Below, one piece after another: positions 62,896-64,000 of a DNA stretch of 64,000 bases. The number at the start of each line of letters is the position of its first letter. Position 1 is the stretch's first letter. The notes under the pieces are model-generated. The model was given only the letters and a program-made list of their open reading frames with translations, did not search any database and was not told where the DNA came from. The stretch covers positions 2,282,459 through 2,346,458 of the forward strand of contig NZ_GL379770.1 in NCBI RefSeq assembly GCF_000143765.1, in the 5' to 3' direction. The position numbers and the translations under genes were made by a program. Source of the stretch: Sphingobacterium spiritivorum ATCC 33861. Lineage in GTDB: Bacteria; Bacteroidota; Bacteroidia; Sphingobacteriales; Sphingobacteriaceae.

Positions 62896-62930
62896 CATAA
62901 AAGTAGAGTAGATTGCGGTTAGCAACAATG

Positions 62931-63083
62931 TTAAGCATCGGGTTTTATCTTCGATTCTGATTTTTTCTTTCTAAAATATTTAATGATTTCCGCCTTTGAC
63001 ATTTTAGATAATTTATCACTTAATTGTTCTCGTTGTTCACGCATATATTTCACAGCGTCAAATTGTTTCTCAATCGTCTTCAT
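62931..63083 (-). CDS. 50-aa basic protein, possible antitoxin
   Basis: MKTIEKQFDAVKYMREQREQ then a charged helix and Lys-rich end. Its start overlaps the end of the PIN gene by 14 nt, and its composition is that of small Bacteroidota antitoxins coupled to PIN proteins. It is short and the pairing is by position only. Confidence 0.5.
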   Translation of the reverse strand: MKTIEKQFDAVKYMREQREQLSDKLSKMSKAEIIKYFRKKKSESKIKPDA

Positions 63084-63534
63084 ATTTAATAAAATCTCTA
63101 GGTGAACGAATTTCTAATTGTTTATATCCATTTTTAATGTTGACAGCATTATACCCTCTAATTCTATCTACATTTACGATGTACTTAAAGTTCCAGCTAA
63201 TTAAATAATCCGCTTTACATATTGTTGCTAAAGCAATATGCAGACAGTCTGCATAACTTGTTTTCCCAACTACTTTTTCTCTTAAATAAGCTGTTGCCAA
63301 ATCAACAGCTTCCTAATTTATTTCCAAAAATTCAGTATGCTCAACTTTTAAGCTCTGAACTAATTTTCTAACATTGGAGGGTGCATTTTCAAGTTCGTCT
63401 TGTGTCACAGTTGAAAAAAGCATAATAAACTCTCCCTTTTGAAATCTTTCGAATATCGGAATAGTAAATTCGACAAATTCTATATCGTAATATCCGCCAA
63501 AAACCGAGGTATCTATCTATAATCTATGTTTCAC
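63070..63534 (-). pseudogene. PIN-domain toxin gene, broken by two amber codons
   Basis: A 155-codon frame with GTG start at 63534. It reads KHRL, TAG (63517-63519), IDTSVFGGYYDIEFVEF, ... QDELENAPSNVRKLVQSL, ... EIN, TAG (63313-63315), EAVDLATAYLREKV and the PIN end YADCLHIALATICKADYLIS. Acidic PIN residues (Asp of DTS, Glu of ENAP, Asp of DCLH) are kept. Both stops are single-base changes from likely sense codons. The last 76 codons form the only remaining open frame. Confidence 0.85.
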
Positions 63535-63568
63535 AACATAAATTTACGAAATTAAACTTCAACTCGTC

Positions 63569-64000
63569 TTACAACCTTGATCTGCTTTGATTTCCAAATC
63601 GCACAGACAACCCTAGTTCATGTGTACTGTTTGCGATGTATCTGTTCAGAACACTGTTCTTCAGATTCTGCTGGTAACTGTATCCGATACGAAGTCTGCC
63701 CAGATTGAATTCAGCCATTCCCATCAGATCGCCACGTTGTCTGTAACCTGCCCCGATACCGAATTTCTCATGGAAGAATAACATCACTGTACCATCGAAC
63801 TGAACCCCGGTCACCGGACGGTAGCTCGCCAGTAGGCTTGGACGGATGTACATCTGGTTATCCAGATCGAAGATGACAGAAGAGGATACATAAAAGGTAT
63901 TGTCCCGACCAAACTGACGTACATAGTCGGATTCTTTGGATCCGAAAATAGAACGGGGCATCGATATGCCTACATAGTACTTGTCCGGTCTGACCAGCGA
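63569..64000 (-). CDS. PorP/SprF-family protein, partial
   Basis: C-terminal end of a type IX secretion-associated outer-membrane beta-barrel of the PorP/SprF family; the frame runs off the window at 64000. Seen: GVQFDGTVMLFFHEKFGIGA, GYRQRGDLMGMAEFNLGRLR, IGYSYQQNLKNSVLN and STHELGLSVRF near the end. Members link surface adhesins to the secretion system. Its N-terminal half is outside the window. Confidence 0.88.
   Translation of the reverse strand, partial: SLVRPDKYYVGISMPRSIFGSKESDYVRQFGRDNTFYVSSSVIFDLDNQMYIRPSLLASYRPVTGVQFDGTVMLFFHEKFGIGAGYRQRGDLMGMAEFNLGRLRIGYSYQQNLKNSVLNRYIANSTHELGLSVRFGNQSRSRL

Noticed and set aside
51977..63534. Amber codon recoding (UAG read as an amino acid), suggested by in-frame TAG in the transposase and twice in the PIN gene
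   Set aside because: UAG ends intact genes in this window (lipocalin at 17215-17217, M20 peptidase at 27830-27832), and a third broken gene has TAA. Decay explains all of them.

Overview
The window looks like a chromosomal segment of a Bacteroidota bacterium, most likely of the Sphingobacteriaceae (Sphingobacterium-like). The grounds are moderate-to-low G+C, a SusC/SusD pair, a PorP/SprF-type protein, DUF3667, YdeI and 7TM-DISM families, few Shine-Dalgarno sites, and promoters of the Bacteroidota type (-7 box TAnnTTTG). The genus is inferred from family content only. No rRNA, tRNA, CRISPR array or intact transposase was seen.

Layout. 0-4 kb: a tight three-gene operon, GNAT-fold acyltransferase-like protein, SAM methyltransferase and 7TM-DISM sensor kinase. 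4-12 kb: small membrane proteins, GrpB, a PadR/HAAS/serine-hydrolase operon, lipoate ligase and a GNAT. 12.2-13.1 kb: three very small genes (30-40 aa) outside normal annotation range, one with its own promoter and terminator. 13-25 kb: housekeeping and envelope genes, including a degenerate transglutaminase, S1/P1 nuclease, lipocalin, an ammonium transporter divergent from a porin, DUF937-OmpA, alkaline phosphatase, Nudix and polysaccharide deacetylase. 25.4-28.2 kb: an M20 peptidase between two copies of a composite palindromic repeat. 28-35.6 kb: small membrane proteins and lipoproteins, a CAP-domain lipoprotein and a two-gene flavin oxidoreductase operon. 35.6-41 kb: ArsC, then two adjacent SRPBCC/DoxX gene sets, one next to a GlxA-type AraC regulator and one led by an ArsR repressor. 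41-49.4 kb: a polysaccharide utilisation locus (SusC, SusD, DUF218 protein, GH92 alpha-mannosidase). 49.8-58.2 kb: GH1 beta-glucosidase, Ogt, a decayed REP-associated transposase with its repeats, a decayed SDR gene, an HD hydrolase, a second serine hydrolase, an XRE membrane regulator and a secreted glycosidase-like protein. 58.5-62.2 kb: mgtC-mgtA behind a 14-codon leader ORF. 62.2-64 kb: a DUF559 nuclease bracketed by the 25-28 kb repeat family, a decayed PIN/antitoxin pair and the end of a PorP/SprF-type gene.

How genes work together. The mgtC-mgtA leader peptide resembles the enterobacterial Mg-sensing peptide MgtL in sequence and position; it is the most striking unexplained signal here. 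The PUL, GH1 enzyme and secreted (alpha/alpha)-barrel protein point to glycan scavenging. The first operon has the shape of a small-molecule synthase, modifier and membrane receptor set. Several accessory genes (transposase, SDR, PIN) are broken by single in-frame stop codons, which marks 51.7-53.2 kb and 62.9-63.5 kb as decaying regions.
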